A stretch of DNA of 64,000 bases from Obelidium mucronatum (GCA_025765595.1 JAIVFH010000039.1:1-64000); one strand, 5' to 3'. Shown: positions 9,353-19,409, counted from the first letter of the stretch. Notes: generated by a model from the letters alone, not told the origin. Made by a program: numbers and translations.

Positions 9353-11588
9353 ATGCCTTATTTAAGTATGTTGAATACTAACTTTGCACCAGTGGTGTAC
9401 AACTATCACCTGAAAGAAAATGACGAACAGCTAACGACTGTTGTACACCTGGACTTCCCCATTGTCTTAACAACACTGAAAAAAACGGTTGAATCTTTTC
9501 AGTTTCTTACAGACGATGACCTCGCAGTTCTGGCTGGACAAGTGGGGTTTGGTGTCCAGTTTCCTGACAAAACGGAGTTAGACCTCGACGTAGCAAGAAA
9601 ACTAATGCCGCGATTCATCTACGGTAATGTTTTCTTTGCCTTCAAGTGTATATGTATTGCTAAAGCTCTGTTTTTTGGTGTTATAGATTGCAAGAATGTG
9701 AACAACATGTTCAAGGTGCGTTTTACCACACAGCTGTACCCAGAACCCAGCAAAACAAACGTGGATGGATCAAAAAACGCGGAGCGCTTGCACAGGGTCC
9801 CACTGCGGGAGTCGCGGATTGACCTGCAGGAAGCGATCCGGAACGAAGTTCGCAGAGAGCAACGCCAACGTGAAGATGGGAGTGAGAGTGGCTTTATTCT
9901 CCACGTTTCCGATGACGAAGAAAAGGAAAGTGACGACGATGTTGTAATTGTTGGTCCAACGATTGCAGGTATGTTTCTTTATTTTTTATGTCTAAGACTA
10001 AGCGCCAAGCGTCACCAACACCAGCCAAACAGCCCGTGCGCAAAACCTACAGCAAGACGCCCAGCTCTGCTAAACGTGACGAGACGGCTATGGAAAGGCG
10101 CAGAAGACGTAAGCGTCATTAAAATGTGGTTTCTTCAATTTTAATCTATAAAAATCACACAACAGGGTCTGTAAGTCCACCAGACGAACGGGGAATCCAA
10201 TCTGAAAGTGACGCAGACAATGGCGCCGATGATGACGATGTCAATGCATCCTCAAGCGAGTCTGATAGACAGGACGCTCGCAATGATGACGAAGACTTGG
10301 ATGAAGACGAAGATGACGACAAAGACGAACAAGTGTCAAGCCAGCCGCAGTCGTCTGGCTCTATCCGCAGCCGCATTAGTGATACGCAGCCTTTTCCTTT
10401 GGATCACGATGATGGTGAGAGATATGTTTTTATTGCTTGGCTAACAGCTTTCAGCAGTTGAAGCTGACGAAAGTCCAGGACCGGAACCGCCGAAAGCCAA
10501 AATCGGAGTCACTCTTATTGCGGACAAGTCGACAAAGCTGCTTGTTGAAATTCCGTATGTGATGGATCGGAAAGACCGCTATGTTTTAGGTAAGTGGATC
10601 CTTTCTTCCGCTGTTGTTTCCTCAAATCCTCTGAGTATTAACTCTGTTTTAGGTCCAAGTGACATCATCAAGTTCCTCTCAAGTCACGCAGCATTCCTGG
10701 CAAGGGGTATCCGCTGCGACTACGTGGAGCTTGTTGACGAAGATGGCTTTGGACGATCGTCGTTTGTAATTCAATACACAGCTGTCTTTGGACAGATTGA
10801 CATCAAAGCCGGAAGCAGAGCAGAGAAGGGGTACTAACTGCATTTTTATTGATAGTCTCGCAACCAGTGTTTGCTCGCCCTGCCGTTGTGACCCCACTGT
10901 CGTCGCAATTGTATTCAACTCCAATGCTTCCAAGCTCTGGCTCCGGCAGCTCCCGCCGTGATTCGATGGAATCAACTTCGACGCAGTCGTCAATTGTGTT
11001 TCGCCCAGCGGGACGTTCGGGAGGAGTGAAGGAGAAGCAAGTCGATGATGTGATGAAGTATGCGATCATCTACTGCAAGCTGTTGGCTGAAGGGAACATA
11101 CGAAAGGACAAGATCCCGGCAATGGTCAAGCAGGAGACTGGGTTGGTCAACTTTCCTGACAAGAAGGAGTCTGGACATGCGTACGTTGGGCTCCATTTGT
11201 ACAATGAGGAGCTGAAAAAGGTGATTGCATGTTTATTGAGTGTTATCTGCATTTTCTGACTTTGCTATAGATCTTCTTGAAGTACAAGTGCTTCTTTGCG
11301 ACATACAGTGGAATGACGTTTACTTTTGAATTAGCGAAACGTCATTTTGCTGAATGGACCAAAAAGCTGTCGTTCCATACTGGTGTTCCTGACAAAAACC
11401 ACAATTCTGGCAGCTTCATCCAAGCATTCAACCATCTGCACTTCTACAAGGCAGGGCAAAGCCGCCATCAGCACAAGCCAGAGACGTATGTGGTGCTTCG
11501 GGCCTTTGCAAACAACCAACACGTCAAGAAGGCGTATTGGCGGGAGCCGCTTCAGGAAGGAAGCGCAAGCAAGAAGGCAAAGCGCTGA
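9353..11588 (+). CDS. Transposon ORF3: multi-exon protein of unknown function
   Basis: Inferred exons: 9353-9623, 9687-9968, 10166-10414, 10458-10589, 10653-about 10818, about 10855-11220, 11271-11588. All junctions are GT..AG and keep frame except the fifth intron. Copy B retains a GTGAGT donor there (18240), which copy A has lost through a ~20-nt deletion, so read-through stops at 10837. The N-terminal region (MPYLSMLNTNFAPVVYNYHL) is followed by long acidic Asp/Glu stretches. A folded part comes next (GPSDIIKFLSSHAAFLARG, then FVIQYTAVFGQ), then a C-terminal region with KYAIIYCKLLAEGNIRKDKI and a Lys/Arg tail. No known domain is recognised. The acidic linkers with a basic tail suggest a nuclear, nucleic-acid-associated role. 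Confidence 0.55.
9988..10122 (+). CDS. Nested 44-aa basic ORF inside an ORF3 intron
   Basis: An ATG-to-TAA frame of 45 codons lies wholly within the 197-nt second intron of ORF3 (9969-10165). It encodes a Lys/Arg-rich peptide (MSKTKRQASPTPAKQ... ending ERRRRRKRH) that looks like a nuclear-localisation or DNA/RNA-binding tail. Copy B holds an equally long intact frame (17433-17567). Between copies I count six synonymous and three non-synonymous codon changes, which hints at selection on the peptide. It could instead be an alternatively spliced exon, although phases do not fit the flanking exons. Confidence 0.4.
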   Translation: MSKTKRQASPTPAKQPVRKTYSKTPSSAKRDETAMERRRRRKRH

Positions 11589-11761
11589 TTGGGGGTTTTT
11601 TTATTTATTGTTTCTTCAATATTTTGTTTATTTCAACTTTGCACATCCTTTTTTGTTTTTGTTTATTGTTGGTACTTTGGATTTTGTTTATTACTTTAAA
11701 TACATATATTATGGTTTTAAAACTTTTCTACTCATTGTTCTTACCTTTTTCAAAATAAAGT

Positions 11762-11941
11762 AACGACTAGCTTTCAACTGGCTCTCCACTGGCTGTCAAC
11801 TGGCTTGCGGCCTGTGAACTAGCTGCGACGCGGCTGGCTTTCCACTGGTTAGCGGCTCGCACGCAGGTCGCCCACAGGTCGCGAGCGGCCTGCTAAGCGG
11901 CCCGTTAGCGGCTCGCGAGGTCCGGCTCGCTATGGGGACAC
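11762..11941 (+). repeat. GC-rich degenerate repeat tail of copy A
   Basis: This block is built from repeated words: CTTTCAACTGGCT / CTCCACTGGCT / GTCAACTGGCT, then alternating GCGGC-rich words with local palindromes (GCGAGCGGC, AGCGGCTCGCGAGG). The same block ends copy B (19136-19309). Subterminal word arrays like this often serve as transposase binding regions in DNA transposons; that role is inferred. Confidence 0.5.
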
Positions 11942-12390
11942 CTGTGATCACAGTCTCAACAACCAGGGACGCGACATCCATCATGGGCGGCGCTCACGTC
12001 ATCTTTCCAAAGGACTACCTGTATGTGTACAAGTACAAATGTGCCAGCAAGCACACTTACCTTTGGGGGAACACCAACATCAAGTACCACTACTACATGG
12101 TTTGGTTTTATTTCCGCTCTACTATCTTCAAGGGTGCCAATGGTGGTTGTCATGAGTTGGAAGGGGACTTGCTAACTATAGAAGAGTATAGCGATTGCAG
12201 GTTTGATGGGGTGAGGGATGCGGTGGCGGAGTTAGTGTCAAGTTGGACAGTGCGGGGTGATGCCAAAAGGGAAGCTGCAGCCAAAGCAGCGAAGCAAGGT
12301 GTTTCAAAAAGGCTGAAAGCAAAACAAGCAAATAGGGAGAAGATGGAAAGGGTGAGACATGCAAAAGTGGGAGGATCAAAGAGAAAGTGA
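11932..12390 (+). CDS. Small ORF at the copy A/KDZ junction, unknown
   Basis: ATG 11932 lies in the last bases of the repeated segment and the rest is unique; ATG 11983 is an alternative start. The protein has Tyr/Lys-rich β-like text (YLYVYKYKCASKHTYLW), an acidic middle (ELEGDLLTIEEYSDC) and a basic Ala/Lys helix at the C-terminus ending GGSKRK. No family is recognised. It may be the remnant 3' exon of an upstream element gene or part of the transposase locus. Confidence 0.4.
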   Translation: MGTPVITVSTTRDATSIMGGAHVIFPKDYLYVYKYKCASKHTYLWGNTNIKYHYYMVWFYFRSTIFKGANGGCHELEGDLLTIEEYSDCRFDGVRDAVAELVSSWTVRGDAKREAAAKAAKQGVSKRLKAKQANREKMERVRHAKVGGSKRK

Positions 12391-12537
12391 TATCATAACT
12401 ATAGAAGCACATGCAATAAAGGAAAACCCTATGACACAATTAAAGAATTCTTTATTGCCAATATACTGGACCTATAGCGTCGCGTTGATTGCAATTGTTT
12501 GGTTTGCCCCAACAGGCTGAACGCAAACTTATCAAAA

Positions 12538-14664
12538 ATGAATTGGAAAGAAGGGAGGCATTCTGGAATGTTCAGAACAACAAAAGTAAAAACAACCATC
12601 ATGTCCTTTATAGATGAAGCAAGAGCTGTAGTTGTGCTGGCCAACGAGTTGCAGAAAGTCAAGCCGTTCCTGCATAGGTTCAAGACTGCAGTCAAACTAT
12701 ATGACAACAACAACCGCATGAGGGCGATCTGTGATCACATCTCCAAGCAGTTTTCCTTGACCAATGAAACAGTATTTACCTTGGCAGACAAAGTATTCCA
12801 GTGTCCAGGCATGGACGCGGTCAATCACTGGAAACCTGTCCAGCCATCTGTCCTTGTGGCTCCATTCTCGCAATGCCACAGGTGCACCAAAAACTTGACT
12901 TTCAGCAGCACACAAGTAGTGGTGTTGGGGATGGAAGGCCCATACCACGCGTCGCTGTTCAAGGGCAACTGCACTAAATGCCGCATGTGGTACAATGTGG
13001 ATTCTGTCGCGTACATGAGCGAAGACAAACAGAAGCAGCTGATAGAGATGTATCCGCTTGAAACTATCATGTCAGTTGGCTTCCTCAAGATCAATGAGCA
13101 GTACTACGTCACCATACCTTTTGCGGATCTCTGGCTAAAGCACCTGCCGTCTGGCCTTCTGTTAGTCTATCCTTGCATGGTAAATACTAAATTGATCTTT
13201 TACTCATACTTCACACATAGGGTGAAGCTGTATCGTGAGCAGCACACATATTCACTGGCCTTTCCAACCATCAAAGTGCCTGATCCAGACAGCGCGGTGA
13301 TCTTCAAACGTGGATTTTACGTGTATCACATGCTACTACTACAGCAGTACATCTCCAAGATCGCTGCCAATGATGACTATGAACATATGCGGTACACTCA
13401 CTTCAGACCTTCCTGGGCCCCCAAAACAACACATTTGTGGAACAAATCCCTATTTCTGGGTCCATACTTACCAAAAACAGGTGATTCTATTCATGACATC
13501 AGACCCGCGATGCGGGAATACGTCACGTTCATGACTGACAAGAAGTGGCAGCACCGCTGCAACGGCTGCCACCAGTTTTACAACGGAAAGGAAATCTCTG
13601 GCAGTGTAATGGATGGGAAAGTCATGGGGCATCTATTGTGCTCTGTGCCTGGGTGTGTGTTGCCTATTCTTGGTGTGAACACATTGTTCTGCTCATCGCA
13701 TGCCCAGCTGAGGAATGAGTGCATCATCTCTGGCTGCAAGCGAAAAAAGACAGACACTGTTTTGCATACTTGCGGACTCAGCGCTCACAACGCGACTGTC
13801 CAGGAAATCATTGGGAAACAGTGGAACAAGGACTTTAAAGCGACGCGAAAGTCCAAGAAAACGCGAACATCTACAGTGCATATTGATACACAAGAAAAAG
13901 AGTTAGTAGCGGATCAGCGGTTCAAGTACAGTCTGAAGCAGCGGTTCCTGCCTGGAATATTTATGGCTGTGTGGAGCTGCGGCATGATCATTGGAATATC
14001 TAAGATGTACTCTTTTGAGTCTTCTACCTTTATTTCACGCTTCTTATGCCACTGTTTCGCGCGAATGGGCGAAGTACCTACCTTTGTTTTCTACGATAGA
14101 GCCTGCCGCTTGCTCCAATCCCTACGGGCCCGACACGTAGCAGGAAAATTCACAATATATGAAAGGTGCACTTAACTTATTTATTATTACGCGCTCTGTT
14201 CATTATATAGTGTTCTCTTCTTATACTTACCACCAATCTTTGTTGGAATCAGGTTCTTGTACAAGACTGTTACGTTTGTGGTTGACAGGTTCCACTTTCG
14301 GATGCACAGGGACGACTTCTGTACAGAGCATTGCGATCCAGCAAAATTCAAGGAATTGACGTCAGGAGGGCCTGCAAATGGAAAGGGGAGGTTTAACACG
14401 TCCGCGGCAGAACACTGTGCCAAGTGGTTCGATCAAACCGCTCACCTGATTCGCTTCCACGAGCCCGTCCAAGCGGATTTCATTATGTGGTGTCTCGCAG
14501 ACTTGAGAAACGCGGACATCCAGAGCGGAATTTCAAAGAAGAAAAGAGTTATTAGAAACGAAAGCGAAGACAAAATGGAGGCAGAGGAGGAACAACAAGA
14601 AAAGGATGACGAGGAGGATGATGAAGACACCAACGAAGATGATGGTGAAGGAGTGAAGGGATAG
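12538..14664 (+). CDS. KDZ-type transposase with two Cys clusters
   Basis: Two exons, 12538-14165 and 14253-14664, joined in phase 2 (reading YERFLYKTVTFVVD). ATG 12601 (MSFIDEARAVVV) is an alternative start. The first Cys cluster has C-HRCTK and GNCTKC (about 12880-12985). The second has HRCNGCHQF, CSVPGC, FCSSH, CIISGCK and HTCGLSAH (about 13550-13795). These match CxC5/CxC6-like clusters found with KDZ transposases. The catalytic fold shows CGMIIGISKM..E, PTFVFYDRACRL and FVVDRFHFRMH..C, giving the acidic residues expected of its RNase H-like core. The tail is Asp/Glu-rich. Family members cut and paste their own DNA in the nucleus. The reading frame looks intact, so this copy may be active. 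The upstream frame from 12499 also reads open. Confidence 0.75.
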
Positions 14665-14915
14665 GAAGAAGAGGATGAATAAATAACAAAACTCACATTT
14701 ACGAATCTTGGTTTTTGCGCCGCTTTGCGTCGACAGTGAGAAACACAGTACAGAGAGAATGAGAAAGCCCATTCGTCATCTGGCATAGAAGTGTTTGGGG
14801 AGCGGGAGAACGAGAAAGCCCATTCATCACCACTGAATCAAACAACAAACTCGGCGCCGCAGGACAGAGAGAATGAGAAAGCCCATTCATCATCTGCGTA
14901 TCTGCAAGTAGGAGA
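14665..14915 (+). repeat. Three dispersed copies of GAGAAAGCCCATTCATCA beside the transposase
   Basis: Near-identical copies start at about 14762, 14812 and 14876, each preceded by GAGAAT/GAGAAC and followed by divergent DNA. A fourth copy lies at 15541, 26 bp before copy B begins. They probably are subterminal repeats of the KDZ element or a marker of its insertion edge. No gene is visible in this stretch. Confidence 0.5.
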
Positions 14916-14936
14916 ATTGCAGGTTGCTTGTCAACC
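14916..14936 (+). repeat. 21-bp terminal inverted repeat, left arm
   Basis: ATTGCAGGTTGCTTGTCAAC plus C (14916-14936) is perfectly inverted at 19386-19406, enclosing R1 and copy B (4.5 kb). A third, direct copy opens R2 at 20616. I could not identify a target-site duplication outside the pair. Confidence 0.55.
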
Positions 14937-15540
14937 TGTCATGCTAAAGGGGAGTTTGAGGGGTTGAAGGCCAATTCCTTGTAGTTCTATTTATAGAAAA
15001 GATGTTCCTACTTTGTTAAAATGGTTTGAGGGTTAAGAAGGGGGTTTTTAATAGTTCTATTTTTAGAAAATGGACTCGTTCAAGCTGTTTGCCTTCCCTG
15101 GCAATTAAAGGAAAATTGACTTGGAAACCAAAAGAAACTCCAGACAACACAACTGTCTCAAGAAGGGTTTTTTGACCTAAGTAATCATGTTTTTACTTAT
15201 TTAATTTTCTAGCTGCTGTCATGTCATGCTTGTCCACCTGGAAACCAGAATAAGTGTTTGTCTAATTGATTTCATCAACTAACACAAGCCAGATTAATGC
15301 TTAGTAAGCAGTACAGATTGCAGGCAGACTCGTGATGAGAATCAGTCTGCTTTTATCTTGTTTGACATCTTCTGGTTAAATTTGGAGACAGAGACGACAG
15401 TGTCTTTTAATTTCTGGCAATCAAAATAAAAATTCTGACTTATCGCAAACACCCCTAGAAAGCAAATTTGTGCTTACAAGTTTTCTGGAGTTGCAACCTG
15501 CACTGCGAAGAAGCAAAGTGACTGAGCGTATGTCTCTAGT
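14916..15540 (+). repeat. Direct repeat R1 (partner of 20616-21298)
   Basis: About 620 bp matches 20616-21298 in the same orientation with small indels. Both begin with ATTGCAGGTTGCTTGTCAACC and run to GAGCGTATGTCTCTAGT. R1 is then interrupted by the sequence leading into copy B; R2 is not. Each carries a hairpin around GCAGGCAGACTC..TGATGAGAATC. No coding capacity is apparent. It is likely the left part of an older element into which copy B inserted. Confidence 0.65.
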
Positions 15541-15764
15541 GAGAAAGCCCATTCATCACTACCAACTGCGCATTTTTGCCATTTTTTTGTTAAGTCACTT
15601 GGCAGGACAAAATTAAACGGCAATAATGTCAAACTGCACCTGGACAACAATCCCCCTATCACTGCATTAATCTTTGTTGGCCTCCCTGCTGAAACAGCAA
15701 GCATGATTCTTTGATTTCTGATTGTGGTATATGTTTTCTTCTCTTATTATTTATTTTTAATATT

Positions 15765-16379
15765 ATGTCCCGATTAACATGATTGCGAGCCAATCCTCGG
15801 GAAATTGTGGATCCAACCAAGGCACCGTGGCCGAGCCGGTGTGCCAAACCAGGATTGCGTCAACAAGCACCAAAATGGAAGCAGGGGGATCAGACTAAAG
15901 CAACAGAACAAACCAAAGCAATCACGGCCTCGCAGGTGGTCCTGTCCAACGGAGTTAACTCGAAGAAACCAAAGGCAACAATTCGGCTTGATCAAGGGAC
16001 AGCTTCAAGGAGATCAACAGATGTGGAGTACATCAATGCTGGACCAAGCAACACTAAGCCAAAAGCGCGGATACGGCTCAATCTGTCAAAAGGATTATAC
16101 AAATCAAAAGAACAGATGAAGATGGAATCAAAAGAACAAGTGAAGATGGAACCTGTTGGCACTGGATGGAATCGTGGGGATGACAGATTTGGTGGATCTC
16201 CTGGACCAACACCAAAAGCGGAGGACAACGATGATGAAATACTGTCGTATTCAAGTTCAGACGTGGGATCGGATTGGGGACCCGATTGGATGGTTTTGGT
16301 TGATGGGGAACTCATGGAAGGGCTCCCAATTGTTGATGGGGAATTGTACACGCCTGGGCAATACAGGGCAGACTTCTGA
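15765..16379 (+). pseudogene. ORF1 of copy B, early nonsense codon
   Basis: The ATG at 15765 is followed by a TGA at codon 6 where copy A has CGA. The rest stays open to 16379 and is close to copy A, including the C-terminal MEGLPIVDGELYTPG. A small in-frame duplication adds an extra KMESKEQV unit (about 16115-16145). Confidence 0.6.
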
Positions 16380-16497
16380 GAGTATATGTGGGTTATTTAT
16401 TCCCTTCCTTCCCTACTCTCCGTTTGTCTTTTCACGAATAAAAAAACTTTGGGTTGTTTTTAAAGGTTTATTTTTAAAAAAATAAAGAAGATTTTCA

Positions 16498-16809
16498 ATG
16501 TCCAAACATCCATTAGCCCCAGGAGACGCCGGCACAGTCGCAGGTCTGCTGGACCGTATCTGCAACAGTCGGGACTGCAGACACTTCATCAATGTTGCGT
16601 TTTCCCTCCCCTCAGTTGCAGACGGGACGTGGATTAGCCGCTACCAATAGATAACCAAGCGGCACGGGGATGGCTCCGTTAACCCCAAGTCACTCAAGTA
16701 CCTTTGCAAGACAATCCACAGGTACGTGTTTTACCCAAACATCTCAAAATTGGCGCCCAACGCATGCACAGACGCAATGCGAGAGCTGGTGCCGCATATA
16801 ATCATGTAA
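16498..16809 (+). pseudogene. ORF2 of copy B, internal nonsense codon
   Basis: Matches copy A from its ATG, but a TAG at 16648-16650 replaces the Trp codon TGG, truncating it to 50 codons. The remainder is still alignable to the stop at 16809. Confidence 0.6.
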
Positions 16810-16852
16810 TGTTTATTCATCATTCTACACTATCCTACCCACTATATCTAAC

Positions 16853-18963
16853 ATGCCTTATTTAAGTATGTTGAATACTAACTTTGCGCCAGTGGTGTAC
16901 AACTATCACCTGAAAGAAAACGACGAACAGCTAATGACTGTTGTACACCTGGACTTGACGAAGACCTTGCAGCTCTGGCTGGACAAGTGGGGTTTGGTGT
17001 CATGTATCCTGACGAAAAAGAGCTGGACCTTGAGATAGCAAGAAAACTAATGCCGCGATTCATCTACGGTAATGTTTTATTTGACTTAAAGTGTATATGT
17101 ATTGCTAAAGCTCTGTTTTTTGGTGTTATAGATCGCAAGAATGTGAACAACATGTTCAAGGTGCGTTTTACCACACAACTGTACCCAGAGCCCAGCAAAA
17201 CAAACGTGGATGGATCAAAGAACGCGGAGCGCTTGCACAGGGTCCCACTGCGGAAGTCGCGGATCAACCTGCAGGAAGCGATCCGGAATGAAGTTCGCAG
17301 GGAGCAACGCCAACGCGAGGATGGGAGTGAGAGTGGCTTTATTCTCCACATTTCCGATGACGAAGAAAAGGAAAGTGACGACGATGTTGTAATTGTTGGT
17401 CCAACGCTTGCAGGTATGTTTCTTTATTTTTAATGTCCAAGACTAAGCACCAAGCATCGCCAACACCAGCCAAACAGCCCGCGCGCAAAACCTACAGCAA
17501 GACGCCCAGCTCTGCTAAACGCGATGAGACTGCTATGGAAAGGCGCAGAAGACGTAAGCGTTGTTAAAATGGGGTTTCTTCAATTTTAATCATTTAAATT
17601 GCACAACAGGGTCTGTAAGTTCACCAGACAAATGGGGAATCCAATCTGAAAGTGACGCAGACAATGGCACCGATGATAACGATGTCAATGCATCCTCAAG
17701 CGAGGACGCTCGCAATGATGACGAAGACTTGGATGATGACGAAGATGACGACAAAGACGAACAAGTGTCAAGCCAGCCGCAGTCGTCTGGCTCTATCCGC
17801 AGCTGCATTAGTGATACGCAGCCTATTCCTTTGGATTACGATGATGGTGAAGATATGTTTTTATTGCTTGGCTAACAACATTCAGCTGATGAAGCTGACG
17901 AAAGTCCAGCACCAGAACCACCGAAAGCCAAAATCGGAGTCACTCTTATTGCAGACAAGTCGACAAAGCTGCTTGTTGAAATTCCGTATGTGATGGATTG
18001 GAAAGACCGCTCTGTTTTAGGTAAGTGGATCCTTTCTTCCGCTGTGTTTCCTCAGAGTATTAACTCTGTTTTAGGTCCGAGTGACATCATCAAGGTCCTC
18101 TCAAGTCACGCAGCATTCCTGGCAAGGGGTATCCGCTGCGACTACGTGGAGCTTGTTGATGAAGATGGCTTTGGACGATCGTCATTTGTAATTCAATACA
18201 CAGCTGTCTTTGGACAGATTGACATCAAAGCCGGATGCAGTGAGTGTGTTGTGATTTGTTTGAGCAGGGGAGGGGTACCAACTGCCTTTCTATTGATAGT
18301 CTCACAACCAGTGTTTGCTCGCCCTGCCGTTGTGACCCCATTGTCATCACAATTGTATTCAACTCCAATGCTTCCCGCCATGATTCGATGGAATCAACTT
18401 CAACGCAGTCGTCAATCCTGTTTTGACCAGCGGGACGTTTGGGAGGAGTGAAGGAGAAGCAAGTCGATGATGTGATGAAGTATGCGATCATCTACTGCAA
18501 GCTGTTGGCTGAAGGAAACATACGGAAGGACAAGATCCCGGCAATGGTCAAGCAGGAGACTGGGTTGGTCAACTTCCCTGACAAGAAGGAGTCTGGATAT
18601 GTGTATGTTGGGCTCCATTTGTACAATGAGGAGCTGAAAAAGGTGATTGCATGTTTATTGAGCGTTTTCTGATTTTGCTACAGATCTTCCAACATACAGC
18701 GGAATGACGTTTACTTTTTAATTTGCAAAACGTCATTTTGTTGACTGGACCAAAAAGCTTGCGTTCCATGCAGGTGTTCCTGACAAAAACCACAATTCTG
18801 GCAGCTTCATCCAAGCATCCAACCACCTGCACTTCTACAAGGCTGGACAAAGCCGCCATCGTACACAGTGGTTCGGGCCTTTGCAAACAACCAACATGTC
18901 AAGAAGGCGTATTGGCGGGAGCCGCTTCAGGAAGGAAGCGCAAGCAAGAAAGCAAAGCGCTGA
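16853..18963 (+). pseudogene. ORF3 of copy B, deletions and frameshifts
   Basis: Homologous along its length to 9353-11588. A 55-nt deletion near 16955 shifts frame, and a deletion near 18690 removes the start of the last exon. A TGA at 18423-18425 also interrupts the fifth-sixth exon area. The fifth intron donor (GTGAGT at 18240) survives, supporting the intron structure proposed for copy A. Confidence 0.6.
17433..17567 (+). CDS. Nested 44-aa basic ORF in copy B
   Basis: Same length and frame as 9988-10122, still open although the host gene around it is broken. Changes relative to copy A are mostly synonymous; the visible amino-acid changes are R to H, V to A and the last residue H to C. 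Confidence 0.35.
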   Translation: MSKTKHQASPTPAKQPARKTYSKTPSSAKRDETAMERRRRRKRC

Positions 18964-19135
18964 TCGGGGGTTTTTTTATTTATTGTTTCTTCAATATTTT
19001 GTTATGTTCAACTTCGCGCATCCTTTTTTTGTTTTTGTTTATTGTTGGTTACTTTGGATTTTGTTTATTACTTCAAATACATATGTTATGGTTTTAAAAC
19101 TTTGTTTCTTACCTTTTTTGAAATAAAGTAAGGAC

Positions 19136-19309
19136 AAGCTTTCCACTGGCTCTCCACTGGCTGTCAACTGGCTTGCGGCCTGTGAACTAACTGCAACGCG
19201 GCTGGCTTTCCACTGGTTAGCGGCTCGCACGCGGGTCGCCCACAGGTTGCGAGCGGCCTGCTAAGCGGCCCGTTAGCGGCTTGCAAGGTCCGGCTTGCTA
19301 TGGGGACAC
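19136..19309 (+). repeat. GC-rich degenerate repeat tail of copy B
   Basis: Counterpart of 11762-11941 with scattered C-to-T type differences, for example GGCTCGCGAGG in A against GGCTTGCAAGG here. Confidence 0.5.
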
Positions 19310-19385
19310 TGCTAGGCTCCCTAGTTTGAAATAGTACCCAAAGAACACCCCCCATTCTTTTCAGCTTTTGATCTTTCTCCTGACT

Positions 19386-19406
19386 GGTTGACAAGCAACC
19401 TGCAAT
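19386..19406 (-). repeat. 21-bp terminal inverted repeat, right arm
   Basis: GGTTGACAAGCAACCTGCAA plus T is the exact reverse complement of 14916-14936, closing the 4.5 kb segment that contains R1 and copy B. Confidence 0.55.
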
Positions 19407-19409
19407 TTC

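Larger units (their letters stand above)
8059..11941 (+). mobile_element. Multi-ORF transposon segment, copy A
   Basis: This 3.9 kb segment is repeated at 15567-19309 in the same orientation with high identity. Identity starts abruptly at TGCGCATTTTT and ends at GGGGACAC. It carries, in order, three protein genes (8274-8870, 8998-9309, 9353-11588), a small ORF inside an intron of the third, and a GC-rich repeat tail (11762-11941). I find no terminal inverted repeat at these edges. The adjacent KDZ-type transposase (12538-14664) is absent after copy B, so copy A plus the transposase may be the fuller element. Copy A is the better preserved, but its third gene has lost one splice donor. Confidence 0.75.
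15567..19309 (+). mobile_element. Multi-ORF transposon segment, copy B (decayed)
   Basis: Second copy of 8059-11941, 3.74 kb, same orientation. It lacks the KDZ transposase that follows copy A. Disabling changes are visible in all three genes: CGA to TGA in ORF1, TGG to TAG in ORF2, and a 55-nt deletion plus 3' deletions in ORF3. It keeps the ORF3 splice donor that copy A has lost, so neither copy was simply derived from the other in its present state. Confidence 0.75.

Noticed and set aside
13178..13222. Intron inside the KDZ transposase (GTAAAT..CATAG)
   Set aside because: Removing its 41 nt would break the frame, and the region reads open without splicing.
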